Shown here one piece after another: positions 32,064 through 40,809 of a stretch of DNA of 64,000 nucleotides (positions are counted from its first letter, which is position 1; every line of letters begins with the position of its first letter). The translations under genes were made by a program, and so were the position numbers. The notes beneath the pieces were generated by a model. It searched no databases. It saw only the letters and a list, made by a program, of their open reading frames with translations, and had not been told where the DNA came from. Source of the stretch: Fictibacillus terranigra. GTDB taxonomy: Bacteria > Bacillota > Bacilli > Bacillales > Fictibacillaceae. The DNA lies in the NCBI RefSeq assembly GCF_030412265.1, contig NZ_JAUHLN010000002.1, forward strand, positions 1,116,001-1,180,000, given 5' to 3'.

Positions 32064-32804
32064 ATGAAACCTGAATCCATATTAAAGCATACTGAACACC
32101 GGCCATTCCCTCTTCCCAGAGGACCATGGTTCATGACCCAGACATGGAATCATGTATTGTTTGCTCACTGGCCACTACCTGTTGAGGCTCTCCAAAATCA
32201 CATCCCCTCTTGTCTGGATATTGACACGTATGAGGAGACGGCATGGATCGGAATACTGCCATTTTTTATCGATCAATTCCATGCCAGGTTTCTGCCGCCA
32301 ATACCGCGGGCAAGTTCTTTCCCGGAGTTGAATGTGAGGACCTATGTGAAATACAGAGGCATCCCTGGCATCTATTTTTTCAGTTTAGATGCCGCACAAC
32401 TTCTTGCTGTGAAGGGAGCCAGAACTTTCTTTCATCTGCCTTACTTCTATGCTGAAATGGAGCTGGATCGAGTGGACAGAAAGAACATCATTTTCACAAG
32501 CAAAAGAGAAGGCGGCGGTTCCGAAATACTTTTACACTATCGGCCTGTATCGAGACCATTTGCATGCAAAAAAGATACGCTGGAGTATTGGCTGACTGAG
32601 CGATACCGGCTATACACAACACATAAAAAAAGTTTATATTTTCAAGACATCCACCATCTTCAGTGGCCCCTTCAAAGAGCAGCTGCGAGTTTCCGAAAAA
32701 ATTCGGCGATTTCTGGTATCGAATTACCGTCTGTCAGCCCCATTTTGCATTACGCGGATTCCCAAAAGGTATTATTTTGGCCAATGCACCGAATTCGGAA
32801 GTGA
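32064..32804 (+). CDS. YqjF-like DUF2071 protein
   Basis: A 246-residue protein of DUF2071 (B. subtilis YqjF type). Typical blocks: 'WFMTQTWNHVLFAHWPLPVE' at the N terminus, 'ELNVRTYVKYRGIPGIYFF', 'FHLPYFYAEME' and 'ADSQKVLFWPMHRI' at the end. It belongs to the acetoacetate-decarboxylase-like fold; the function is not established. The ATG follows GGGAGG. The protein is full length. Confidence 0.85.
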   Translation: MKPESILKHTEHRPFPLPRGPWFMTQTWNHVLFAHWPLPVEALQNHIPSCLDIDTYEETAWIGILPFFIDQFHARFLPPIPRASSFPELNVRTYVKYRGIPGIYFFSLDAAQLLAVKGARTFFHLPYFYAEMELDRVDRKNIIFTSKREGGGSEILLHYRPVSRPFACKKDTLEYWLTERYRLYTTHKKSLYFQDIHHLQWPLQRAAASFRKNSAISGIELPSVSPILHYADSQKVLFWPMHRIRK

Positions 32805-32820
32805 TGGTCACAAATCAAAA

Positions 32821-32848
32821 AGAACCGCTCCAAATACAGAGCGGTTCA
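32821..32848. terminator. Bidirectional terminator
   Basis: GAACCGCTC pairs with GAGCGGTTC around CAAATACA, flanked by AAAA on the left. It separates the DUF2071 gene from the convergent Mn-catalase gene. Confidence 0.75.
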
Positions 32849-32856
32849 AAGTATTT

Positions 32857-33699
32857 CTATTTTCGTTTCAATAATTCTTTATCCAGGTCATGGTGCACTT
32901 CCGAAGCAGGAACAGTTGGATTTGGTATATTTCCTTCAGGATCGGGATCCGCATAATATTTAAAATCCCCGGTTCCGTCCGGTGCGCTGCCTGTCGCCCA
33001 CAGGCCTTCAGCTGATTGTTCGCCCTCAGATAAGTTCCAGAACTTGTAGGCTTCTTCCTGTGCTTCCATTTCCGCTTCTGGCGGGAAGGTTGCTGGTACA
33101 ACAACACCATTCTTCTCTTCCAATTCTGCGATCGCTGCCATCCATTGATATTGGTGATAACGGTCTCGTGCAAGCATCTTTCTGAATGTTGCTCGGACCC
33201 CTTCGTCAGTGGTCATGTGGTACAATCGCGCAACCTGAAGGCGACCCTGGCTTTCAGCATGCAGGTTAGAACGCATGTCGGCAAGCAAGTTTCCGCTCGC
33301 AACGATATACCCTGCATTCCATGGCACTCCATTGGAGTTGGTTGGCAGCCCGCCAAGTCCGCTGACGAGCAGATGCTGTGGATTTATTCCGCCCATGATC
33401 GCCGCCATATGAGGATCTTTCGCTGCTTCCGCCTGGTCTGCAGGAGATGCCCCATCCATTAATTGGCTGATCAAAGCACATAACATCTCGACATGGCCAA
33501 TCTCCTCCGTACCGATATCCATCAGCATGTCCTTATATTTTTCTTCTCCCCTACAGTTAAAACCTTGAAAGAGATACTGCATCATGACGGTCATCTCACC
33601 AAACTGTCCGCCTAGAACCTCCTGTACCTGGCGTGCCAGCATGGGATCAGGACAGTCGACCTTTACTTCGAACTGAAGTTCTTTTTGGTGCCTAAACAT
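32857..33699 (-). CDS. Manganese catalase family protein
   Basis: A 280-residue ferritin-like four-helix protein of the Mn-catalase family (CotJC/YdbD group). The dimanganese ligands lie in 'GEMTVMMQYLFQGFN' and 'DIGTEEIGHVEML' of the first half and 'ESQGRLQVARLY' with 'DRYHQYQWM' of the second. These enzymes break down hydrogen peroxide; some are spore coat proteins. The C terminus carries 'DFKYYADPDPEGNIPNPTVP', usual for full-length members. It is separated from a paralogue at 35662 by an RNase J gene. Confidence 0.88.
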   Translation of the reverse strand: MFRHQKELQFEVKVDCPDPMLARQVQEVLGGQFGEMTVMMQYLFQGFNCRGEEKYKDMLMDIGTEEIGHVEMLCALISQLMDGASPADQAEAAKDPHMAAIMGGINPQHLLVSGLGGLPTNSNGVPWNAGYIVASGNLLADMRSNLHAESQGRLQVARLYHMTTDEGVRATFRKMLARDRYHQYQWMAAIAELEEKNGVVVPATFPPEAEMEAQEEAYKFWNLSEGEQSAEGLWATGSAPDGTGDFKYYADPDPEGNIPNPTVPASEVHHDLDKELLKRK

Positions 33700-33779
33700 T
33701 TTGCTCCTCCTTTATAGGTTTCTTACTCTCTTCTTCTTCCCCAATATGAACTGGAACAAAACACCATTTTTCTCTTAAA

Positions 33780-33818
33780 AAAAGAAAATGATCCGCAACA
33801 TATTGGATCATTTTCAGA
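33780..33818 (-). terminator. Terminator of the RNase J gene
   Basis: On the minus strand GAAAATGATCC pairs with GGATCATTTTC, followed by seven T. Confidence 0.88.
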
Positions 33819-33844
33819 AAGCACCCCTAAGCTGCCCGTGAAGT

Positions 33845-35512
33845 TTAAACCTCAATAATAATAGGCAGGATCATCGGCCTCTTCTTTGTCTCTTTAAACA
33901 AATAGTGACCCAATTTTTCTTTAACCTCTTTCTTCAGAACGTTCCATTGATGATGGTTTTGTATTAATAGGGAATTAACGGTTTTTGCGGCGATCTGATT
34001 AATCTCCTTCAACAGTTCTTCCGACTCCCTCACGTATATAAAGCCCCTGGTGATGGTATCCGGTCCCGTAACGATTCTGCCCTCTGTTTTGCTGATTCCT
34101 ATAACAATGATCAGCATTCCGTCGGCGGACAATTTCTGCCTGTCTCTTAATATGATATTTCCTGTACTTCCTATGCCCAAGCCATCAATGTAGATGTTAC
34201 CTGCAGGAATCGTCCGGGTCTGGGACGCCTGTCCATCTTTTAAATCGAGAACATCACCGTTTTTTAAAATGAACATGTTTTGTGGATCAATGCCAATGGA
34301 TCCTGCTAACTGACAATGATGATGCAGCATCCTGTACTCTCCATGTATAGGAACAAAATATTTTGGCTTCATTAAGGTAAGCATAAGCCGCAGCTCTTCT
34401 TGATAGGCATGTCCGGACACATGCATCCCTGTAGAACTTCCTGACCCATAGATGACTTTTGCTCCCAAATGGAACAAGTTATCAATAATGCGGGAGACCC
34501 CTCTTTCATTACCCGGTATGGGCGAAGATGAAAAGATGACCGTATCACCGGGCAGCACTTCAACATCGCGGTAACTGGAATTTGCAATTCTTGATAAAGC
34601 AGCCATTGGTTCTCCCTGGCTTCCCGTACAAAGAATGGCTACCTGTTCGGGTGAATAGAAGTTCATACTCTTTGGTTCGATCAACATGTTTTCTGGAACC
34701 TCGAGGTAGCCTTGATCGATGGCAACAGACACTACATTCACCATACTTCGTCCCAGAAGAGCAACTTTTCGGTTCGTAAAATGAGCCGCATTGATCACCT
34801 GCTGCACACGATTCACATTTGATGCAAATGTAGAGACAAAGACCTTCCCGCGAGCTTGAATGAAAGCTTCCATCAAATGCTCACCAACGATACGTTCGGA
34901 AGGGGTAAAACCTGGTTTTTCAGCATTTGTACTCTCAGATAAAAGCGCCAGCACTCCCCTGCTTCCGATTTGGGCCATTTTATGAAGGTCAGGAGGCTGA
35001 TTATTGATCGGTATTAGATCAAATTTAAAATCTCCTGTATGAACAACACAACCCTCAGGAGTATCGAATACCATGCCTACACAATCAGGGATACTATGGT
35101 TGGTTTTAAAAAATGAAACATGAATATATTCGAAATCCAGCTTCGTCTCTGAATCAATTTCCACAAGGGATGCTTCCGCTAAAAGATTGTGCTCCTTTAA
35201 CTTGATTTCGATTAACCCGAGGGTCAAACGCGATCCATAAACGGGGAGATTTAGTTTTTTTAAAAGATAGGGTATGCCGCCGATATGATCCTCGTGTCCA
35301 TGGGTCACCAGTAAACCCCGGATTTTATCCTTGTTATCTTGAAGATATGTAATATCAGGAATGATCCCATCTACACCTAATAAGCTCTCATCGGGAAACT
35401 TAATTCCACAATCAATGATGAGGATTTCGTCTGAGTACTGGATCGCGTACATGTTCTTGCCAATTTCATTTAATCCGCCTAATGCAAAGATAGAAAGCTG
35501 CTCACTTTTCAC
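33845..35512 (-). CDS. Ribonuclease J paralogue
   Basis: A 555-residue metallo-beta-lactamase/beta-CASP nuclease, the same length as RNases J1 and J2 of B. subtilis. The zinc motif is THGHEDHIGG (His71, His73, Asp75, His76), intact as in active J1 and unlike the altered motif of J2. Others are 'VVHTGDFKFD' and 'PIHGEYRMLHHH', and the C-terminal domain ends 'RPMILPIIIEV'. RNase J performs 5'-to-3' and endonucleolytic RNA decay. The GTG at 35510-35512 follows AAGGAGG; a longer start at 35551 exists. Flanking Mn-catalase genes instead of the usual housekeeping neighbours suggest an additional paralogue. Confidence 0.92.
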   Translation of the reverse strand: MKSEQLSIFALGGLNEIGKNMYAIQYSDEILIIDCGIKFPDESLLGVDGIIPDITYLQDNKDKIRGLLVTHGHEDHIGGIPYLLKKLNLPVYGSRLTLGLIEIKLKEHNLLAEASLVEIDSETKLDFEYIHVSFFKTNHSIPDCVGMVFDTPEGCVVHTGDFKFDLIPINNQPPDLHKMAQIGSRGVLALLSESTNAEKPGFTPSERIVGEHLMEAFIQARGKVFVSTFASNVNRVQQVINAAHFTNRKVALLGRSMVNVVSVAIDQGYLEVPENMLIEPKSMNFYSPEQVAILCTGSQGEPMAALSRIANSSYRDVEVLPGDTVIFSSSPIPGNERGVSRIIDNLFHLGAKVIYGSGSSTGMHVSGHAYQEELRLMLTLMKPKYFVPIHGEYRMLHHHCQLAGSIGIDPQNMFILKNGDVLDLKDGQASQTRTIPAGNIYIDGLGIGSTGNIILRDRQKLSADGMLIIVIGISKTEGRIVTGPDTITRGFIYVRESEELLKEINQIAAKTVNSLLIQNHHQWNVLKKEVKEKLGHYLFKETKKRPMILPIIIEV

Positions 35513-35614
35513 TGATTTCCCATCCTCCTTCAATTGAGCATCTGGCTCCAACTAAAGCATTCTCAATCTGCCTTTTTTTTATGCTGGGTCAGTTCATGAG
35601 ATATATGTGAAATA

Positions 35615-35656
35615 GAAAAAGCCCGCAGCGCCGTCTTACCGACCATCCGCAGGCTC
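35615..35656 (-). terminator. Terminator of the second Mn-catalase gene
   Basis: On the minus strand AGCCTGCGG and CTGCGGGCT form the outer stem of a long hairpin followed by TTTTTC. Confidence 0.7.
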
Positions 35657-35661
35657 AATCG

Positions 35662-36522
35662 TTATCTGTTCATATCACTGATTCCAGGACTGTGCTCATT
35701 TGGCATTTCGGGAAGGACAGGTACCGGAAATCCTTTTGGAGGATCGGTCACTTTCAATTCACCAGCATTGCGGCTCGGTGACTGGCCTTGGAAAATCTCA
35801 CCCATCCTGGTCTGATCCAATCTGAAATTAAACTGAGCATTGTGGAAGCCCATATCCACATATTTTTTGCATTCAGGGTACTTATTAATATCATAATTCG
35901 GTACAGGGAAAAGTTTCCCCCAATCGACACCAAGCGTCTCTAAGGCTTTTGCAAACGCATTTTGGTGAGCATTGTCCCTTACGATCAGAAACGCGAGGGT
36001 TTCACGGAAGGCTTTATTCGTACTCATCTCATAGATCCTCGATTTCTGAAGTACTCCTGTTGATTCAAGAACGAGGTTATCCAAAAGATCGCTGATGAGG
36101 TTTCCATGACAATAAACCCAAGAACCGTTCCAAGGATTTTCAGCAGCATCTTCCGGAACGGAGCTCTGTGCCCCTATAATAAAGTGATGGGGGTTGCTGT
36201 TCACACCCAAAACCGCTTCATCTAAAGGTGCCCCATCTGCTCCTGCATTACCAACGCCAGAATCCCCAGCTCCATTTAATAACTGGTTGATAGTATGCTG
36301 AACAAGCTCAACGTGGCTGATTTCTTCTAAAAATACACCCCGAAGCAAATCACGGTATTGAAGGGCGTTTCCCCGGAAGTTGGAGCCTTGGAAGAAATAT
36401 TGCATCATGGTCCGCATTTCCCCAAACCTGCCTCCTAATATTTCCTGCAGAACTTTAGCTGCTGCAGGATCCGGTTTATCCACCTCAATGATGTTGATCA
36501 GATCCTCTTTATAAAAATACAT
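35662..36522 (-). CDS. Manganese catalase family protein, second paralogue
   Basis: A 286-residue member of the same family as the gene at 32857. Ligand helices include 'GEMRTMMQYFFQGSNFRG', 'FLEEISHVELVQHT', 'LVLESTGVLQKSRIYE' and 'RDNAHQNAFAKALE'. The ATG at 36522 follows GGGAGGGG; the tail is Pro-rich. Two such genes three kilobases apart suggest a duplicated peroxide-defence or spore-associated function. It is monocistronic, with a terminator behind it. Confidence 0.87.
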   Translation of the reverse strand: MYFYKEDLINIIEVDKPDPAAAKVLQEILGGRFGEMRTMMQYFFQGSNFRGNALQYRDLLRGVFLEEISHVELVQHTINQLLNGAGDSGVGNAGADGAPLDEAVLGVNSNPHHFIIGAQSSVPEDAAENPWNGSWVYCHGNLISDLLDNLVLESTGVLQKSRIYEMSTNKAFRETLAFLIVRDNAHQNAFAKALETLGVDWGKLFPVPNYDINKYPECKKYVDMGFHNAQFNFRLDQTRMGEIFQGQSPSRNAGELKVTDPPKGFPVPVLPEMPNEHSPGISDMNR

Positions 36523-36540
36523 CGGGCAAGCCCCTCCCAA

Positions 36541-36974
36541 AACATGTTAACATCCTGCAGAAGAAGATGTCTTATATAACTTGCTCTAGATACAATCGTT
36601 TATTCGAGTTGGAGAGCTTTGTCATTGATATCCACCGGCTATCGAGTGCAGTTTTTTCCATCTCCATTCATCTGTCTACATCTTCCGTAAACAAGCATCC
36701 ATTGAGGTTTCATCCCCAATGCTCCATGATCAATACATTTCATACTTGCCTTTACTACCAATGACCGTTTTTTCTCAAGATCCCATCGGGCTTCATTTTT
36801 ATATGGCTCTGAAATATCCTCCCGTCTTCTTCGAATTCCCACTTTTGAGCATGAATATGATCGATTGCCGTTTGGCAATAATAAATGTGAAGATCCACAG
36901 GGTTTGGCTGTTCCTCTCTAGTTAGATTCTTCTTACATTATTTCGCTGCATCCAAATAAAAAAATCAACTCTTT
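36541..36974. other. Gene-free interval of about 430 bp
   Basis: No recognisable gene. On the minus strand an open stretch from about 36938 to 36769 would encode ~55 residues (it includes 'DHIHAQKWEFEEDGR' and 'KMKPDGILRKNGHW'), with a GTG as the only start and no good ribosome binding site. It looks protein-like and could be a fragment of a lost gene. Confidence 0.4.
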
Positions 36975-37003
36975 TTGTAAAAACTCTGCCGATATGGTAT
37001 ACT
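36975..37003 (+). promoter_or_regulatory. Promoter of the CPA2 antiporter gene
   Basis: TTGTAA (36975-36980), 17-base spacer, TATACT (36998-37003). The predicted start, near 37010, leaves a leader of about 110 bases. Confidence 0.75.
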
Positions 37004-37034
37004 ATAGGTAACAAAATAAACGGGAAGACTTGGA

Positions 37035-37088
37035 GGAGCCTGTCACCAAAGGGATTACTATGCCCTTGGTGACAGGCTCCTTTTGTGT
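37035..37088 (+). terminator. Leader hairpin / possible attenuator before the antiporter
   Basis: GGAGCCTGTCACCAAAGGG (37035-37053) pairs with CCCTTGGTGACAGGCTCC (37063-37080), an 18-bp stem with one bulged A, followed by TTTTGTGTTT. It lies between the promoter and the start codon, so most transcripts might stop here unless the stem is opened. Confidence 0.7.
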
Positions 37089-37119
37089 TTATTACTCCTA
37101 TTGGAAGGTGGTCATTTAT

Positions 37120-38271
37120 ATGATATTACTGCAAATCGCCATCATTTTAATCGCTTCCAAGCTGGCGGGGAGCTTTAGCGTAAGGTTCGGTCAGCCATCT
37201 GTTCTTGGCAAACTGATTATCGGGATCATTCTGGGACCAGCGGTATTGGGATGGATCAATGAAACGGAAACATTAACAGAATTTAGTCAAATCGGTGTCA
37301 TTTTACTGATGTTTATTGCCGGGCTGGAATCCGACGTGGATGAGTTTAAACGAACAGGTAAAGCCTCAACATTTGTGGGCTTTGGGGGAATCATCGTTCC
37401 TCTCGCACTAGGATATGCGGCAGGTATGGCAATGCATTTATCTGTTATGGAATCTCTCTTCTTAGGATTGGTCCTCTCTGCAACAAGCGTAAGTATTTCT
37501 GTACAGGCACTCAAGGAAATGAATAAGTTAAAAACTCCGGAAGGAATCACCATCCTGGGAGCAGCAGTCATTGATGATGTGGTCATCATCATCGCTTTGG
37601 CAATTTTGATGAGTTTTTCCGGCGGTGACGTGAATCTTTCGATGGTTATCCTGAAGAAAGTTTTATTCTTTGTGATTGTCGTTCTTGCAGGATGGAAGAT
37701 CGTTCCTTTATTCTTGAAGAAATTTTCTTCTCTAAAAGTGACAGAAACAGTGATATCTTCAGCTCTTATCATTTGCTTTGTTTTTGCATATTTCGCTGAA
37801 TATACTGGTGTTGCTGCCATCATTGGTGCGTATATTGCCGGTGTGGCCATAAGTGTAACAAACTTTAAGCACGAAGTGTTTGAAAAGGTCGAAACCATTG
37901 GATATTCTATTTTTGTTCCTATTTTCTTTACTTCCATTGGTATAACAGCAGAGTTTTCAGGGATTATGGAAAATATGGGTCTTATCGTTACCCTTAGTTT
38001 AATCGCGATCCTTACAAAATTAATCGGAGCTTCAATCGGAGCAAAAGCGGCTGGATTCGGCTGGAACAGCTCATTGGGGATTGGTGCAGCCATGATCTCC
38101 CGCGGTGAGGTAGCGTTAATCATTTCCGCTATCGGATTAGAAACGAAGCTATTGAGCCAGGAAATGTTTACTGTGATTGTTGTCGTTGTTCTTGTCACCA
38201 CTATTGTAACACCGCCTATGATGAAAGTCTTTTTCAAATCCACTGCTCAAAAGGAAAACAATATCGCGTAG
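37120..38271 (+). CDS. CPA2-family cation:proton antiporter
   Basis: A 383-residue membrane protein with about twelve helices of the NapA/GerN/Kef type. 'FGQPSVLGKLIIGIILGPAV' and 'GVILLMFIAGLESDVDEFK' are family motifs; 'GAAVIDDVVIIIALAI' holds the Asp-Asp pair that carries protons and cations in NapA-like Na+/H+ antiporters. No RCK or TrkA_C domain follows. The ATG at 37120 has GGAAGGTGG upstream. It is monocistronic with a hairpin-bearing leader. Na+(K+)/H+ exchange is inferred from the family. Confidence 0.88.
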   Translation: MILLQIAIILIASKLAGSFSVRFGQPSVLGKLIIGIILGPAVLGWINETETLTEFSQIGVILLMFIAGLESDVDEFKRTGKASTFVGFGGIIVPLALGYAAGMAMHLSVMESLFLGLVLSATSVSISVQALKEMNKLKTPEGITILGAAVIDDVVIIIALAILMSFSGGDVNLSMVILKKVLFFVIVVLAGWKIVPLFLKKFSSLKVTETVISSALIICFVFAYFAEYTGVAAIIGAYIAGVAISVTNFKHEVFEKVETIGYSIFVPIFFTSIGITAEFSGIMENMGLIVTLSLIAILTKLIGASIGAKAAGFGWNSSLGIGAAMISRGEVALIISAIGLETKLLSQEMFTVIVVVVLVTTIVTPPMMKVFFKSTAQKENNIA

Positions 38272-38282
38272 AAATAAAAAAT

Positions 38283-38300
38283 GGACGGCCGCTGCCGTCC
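38283..38300 (+). terminator. Hairpin after the antiporter gene
   Basis: GGACGGC (38283-38289) pairs with GCCGTCC (38294-38300), 12 bases past the stop, with a weak T tract. Confidence 0.6.
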
Positions 38301-38409
38301 CGCTTTGATTCGATTTAAGCTTCGCCCTCTCTGCCTGGAAGAAAAGGCGGTAAACTGAGGGCCAACGATCGCGAATAAAATCAGACCCCCTATATCGGTA
38401 AAATCAATG

Positions 38410-38879
38410 TGCTTAAAATCATTCAAAAAGGTTCAAGTTACAGACTCTATCGTTATGGTCGTGACTGTTATTACTGTAGTAATCACTCATAATCTATCAA
38501 TAGGGGTTATGTTCGGGATCATACTGAGTGCAATCTTCTTTGCCTCTTAGATTTCGAAAGTAAAGGTAGCCAAAGTGATCGGTACCGTGCCAAATAAGAC
38601 AATTTACCAAGTTTCTGGACAGCTTTCTTTGCTTCTGTTACCGGTTTTGTGAATAGTTTTGATTTCAGAGAAAATGAAGCGGAAGTTGATATTGATTTTT
38701 CAAACGCCCACTTATGGGACGATTCGGCTGTTGGAGCCGTAGACCGGGTGGTCATGAAATTTCATCAGTCTGGTATTGCCGTAAACCTGAAAGGGCTGAA
38801 TTCAGAGAGCAGCAACCTTCTTGACAATCTGGCGATTCATAGCCGTGCTGAAAGCCTTGAAAGAGTCTCTAATCTTTAA
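38410..38879 (+). pseudogene. C-terminal remnant of a SulP anion transporter
   Basis: Frames together read 'VTDSIVMVVTVITVVITHNL', 'SIGVMFGIILSAIFFAS', an in-frame TAG where lysine is expected, 'ISKVKVAKVIG', then after a one-base loss 'VTGFVNSFDF' and the STAS domain ('AEVDIDFSNAHLWDDSAVGA'). This is the last transmembrane helix and STAS domain of sulfate permease-family transporters. The first ~370 residues are missing. One nonsense and one frameshift mutation plus truncation make it a genuine pseudogene. Confidence 0.85.
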
Positions 38880-38916
38880 TGCAAAAAACACGTTGTTCAC
38901 ACAACGTGTTTTTTTA
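38880..38916. terminator. Bidirectional terminator
   Basis: AAAACACGTTGT pairs with ACAACGTGTTTT around TCAC, followed by further T. The stop codon of the convergent yjjG-like gene lies inside it. Confidence 0.9.
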
Positions 38917-39601
38917 TGCCCAAAATAGAATACAGCTCATCAAGCCTTTGGATTTCATAGGCAGGCTTCGTATCGGTTGAATTCCGATTTTTATTTGGAT
39001 TATACCAGCAAGTGTCGAGCCCGGCCATTTGGCCGCCTTTCATGTCCGCGTTCAGTGAATCACCGATGATGAGTCCATGTTCTAAAGAAAAATTCGGGAT
39101 GCGCGCGAAAACATAATCGAAGTATTCCTTCATTGGTTTTTGATAACCTGTATCCTCGGAAACAAAGATTCCCTTAAACAGGGGGTGCAAGCCAGAACCT
39201 CTCAGGCGTTTCTCCTGTGTCCTGGAAACTCCGTTCGTAACGATATACAGATCAAAGTGATCCTGAAGTGAAGCAGCCAGCTCCAAAGCCCCTTCGATCA
39301 GCTGGTTTCCTTCACTTAAAAACTCACGATAGATTCCTTCCAGGACAACTCCGTCCGCCTCATGGCCATACTCTTTGAATAACATAGAAAAACGCGTGTT
39401 CAGAAGCTCATCACGGTCCAGCTTTCCTTCCTCAAACGCTCTCCATAGGCCCTTGTTGATTTTTTTATAACGTGTTTCAAGCTCAGTCGTAAACGAAATC
39501 CTTTGGTTTTCACATAACAAGCGAAGGGCCGCACTTTCAGCAGCGTCAAAATCTAACAGGGTATTATCGACATCAAATAACAAGGTTTTGTATTTTTTCA
39601 T
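38897..39601 (-). CDS. YjjG-family noncanonical pyrimidine nucleotidase (HAD)
   Basis: A 234-residue haloacid-dehalogenase phosphatase. Motif I 'LLFDVDNTLLDFD' (residues 7-19), motif II 'LYIVTNGVS', motif III lysine in 'TGYQKPMKEYFDY', motif IV 'GLIIGDSLNADMKGG'. YjjG/YfnB enzymes dephosphorylate noncanonical pyrimidine nucleotides. The ATG overlaps the end of the preceding YdcZ gene by four bases. It is the last gene of a four-gene operon. Confidence 0.88.
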   Translation of the reverse strand: MKKYKTLLFDVDNTLLDFDAAESAALRLLCENQRISFTTELETRYKKINKGLWRAFEEGKLDRDELLNTRFSMLFKEYGHEADGVVLEGIYREFLSEGNQLIEGALELAASLQDHFDLYIVTNGVSRTQEKRLRGSGLHPLFKGIFVSEDTGYQKPMKEYFDYVFARIPNFSLEHGLIIGDSLNADMKGGQMAGLDTCWYNPNKNRNSTDTKPAYEIQRLDELYSILGIKKHVV

Positions 39602-40065
39602 GAGGCTTTCTCCGATTGCTGTGACTCTTGCTGTCCGCTGAATTTAAATACGAGGATGCCGCCAATGATAATGAGTACACCAAGCAGCTCCTTCAAAGTG
39701 AAAGGTACAGGTTTCAAACCCATCGCACCTATAGAGTCTAAGAAAAGGGCAAAACCAAGCTGTGAGGCGAGAACAATCGAAATGGCTATCGTTGGACTGA
39801 GCCGTTTCAGCCCCTGTACAACACAGGTAACCACGCCAACACCGATCACCCCGCTGAACCAATACCAGGTTTGCATATGATGCAGACGGAATAATTGCTT
39901 CCCTTCAAAAAGAAGGCCAAGTGTAAATGATGCTAAGAACCCGAGCCCCAAAACTAAAACATTGGTCGCCCATGATCCGGCATGTTCATTGACTTTACTG
40001 TTGAAGATATTTTGCAGGCCAACGAGTGAGCCTGCGATCAATGCAAAGATGATCCCTAAAAGCAT
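39598..40065 (-). CDS. DMT-family transporter, YdcZ type
   Basis: A 155-residue protein with five hydrophobic helices of the DUF606/YdcZ branch of the drug/metabolite transporter superfamily, i.e. a half-sized transporter. 'FALIAGSLVGLQNIFNSKV' and 'VVQGLKRLSPTIAISIVLAS' are typical. A second short YdcZ protein is encoded 0.75 kb upstream in the same operon, so the two probably form a heterodimer. The Crp-like gene sits between them. Confidence 0.82.
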   Translation of the reverse strand: MLLGIIFALIAGSLVGLQNIFNSKVNEHAGSWATNVLVLGLGFLASFTLGLLFEGKQLFRLHHMQTWYWFSGVIGVGVVTCVVQGLKRLSPTIAISIVLASQLGFALFLDSIGAMGLKPVPFTLKELLGVLIIIGGILVFKFSGQQESQQSEKAS

Positions 40066-40085
40066 ACCCTTCTCTCCCGCTTTCT

Positions 40086-40784
40086 TTATTCATAAATATT
40101 ATCATTCGCCAGTCTTCTCAAGCCTTCCCGGTCTTTAACCAAAATCCCTTTACTGTTCCGATCAACCAGACCTTCATTGCAAAATTGCCGGATCACCCGG
40201 TTCATATGCCTGTAGCTCGTTCCGATCAGGTTCGCGGCATCCTTAAGGCTTCCTGCACTGTGCTGTCCAGTTAACAAGGAATTCGATTCATCAAAAGAGA
40301 CCGACAGCAGGTAGCTGGCCAATCTGACTTCGACAGGATACAGCAGATTAAACCGCAAAGAATTGGACTTCACATAAAATTTATCTGTAATGATCTTCAG
40401 CAAAAATTGCAGGAAAGCCGAATCTTCACTTGCATATTTTTTCAGCCAGCGCTGATGAACCCCGATCATCGTGACAGGGGATACCGCCTCGACGGTGTTC
40501 ACGGTATCCGTTCCCCTTACGTATTCAATATCCCCAATCAGTTCAAGCGGTGTCTTAAACGATAGGATGAGTGTTTTACCCTCTGGAGAGGTCGTAAACA
40601 CTTTTACTTTTCCTTTTACAAGAACGTAGAGATATTCCGACGGTTCTCCCTGTGAACAAATGTTTTCACCACGGTTGAATTGATAAAGCTTCAAATGCGG
40701 CATCAATTGCGGATTAAACAGACAGTCGATCTTATATGCACGCATAAAAGAATTCAGCTGCTCACGATTCTTTATTTCTTTCAT
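40086..40784 (-). CDS. Crp/Fnr-family regulator, YeiL-like
   Basis: A 232-residue regulator. The N-terminal cyclic-nucleotide-binding fold has 'FNRGENICSQGEPSEYLYVL' and 'KGKVKVFTTSPEGKTLILSF'; the C-terminal winged helix has 'SLKDAANLIGTSYRHMNRVI'. The N terminus lacks a four-cysteine FNR cluster motif. It is enclosed by two YdcZ transporter genes (21-26 base gaps), so it probably controls their operon. The length and arrangement resemble YeiL. Confidence 0.85.
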   Translation of the reverse strand: MKEIKNREQLNSFMRAYKIDCLFNPQLMPHLKLYQFNRGENICSQGEPSEYLYVLVKGKVKVFTTSPEGKTLILSFKTPLELIGDIEYVRGTDTVNTVEAVSPVTMIGVHQRWLKKYASEDSAFLQFLLKIITDKFYVKSNSLRFNLLYPVEVRLASYLLSVSFDESNSLLTGQHSAGSLKDAANLIGTSYRHMNRVIRQFCNEGLVDRNSKGILVKDREGLRRLANDNIYE

Positions 40785-40809
40785 CCAACTAACCTCCAGC
40801 GGGTAAATA

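Noticed and set aside
37287-38243. Long open frame on the minus strand opposite the CPA2 antiporter gene
   Set aside because: Its product is rich in Thr/Ile/Pro and has no family pattern; it is the antisense shadow of a well-conserved membrane protein gene.
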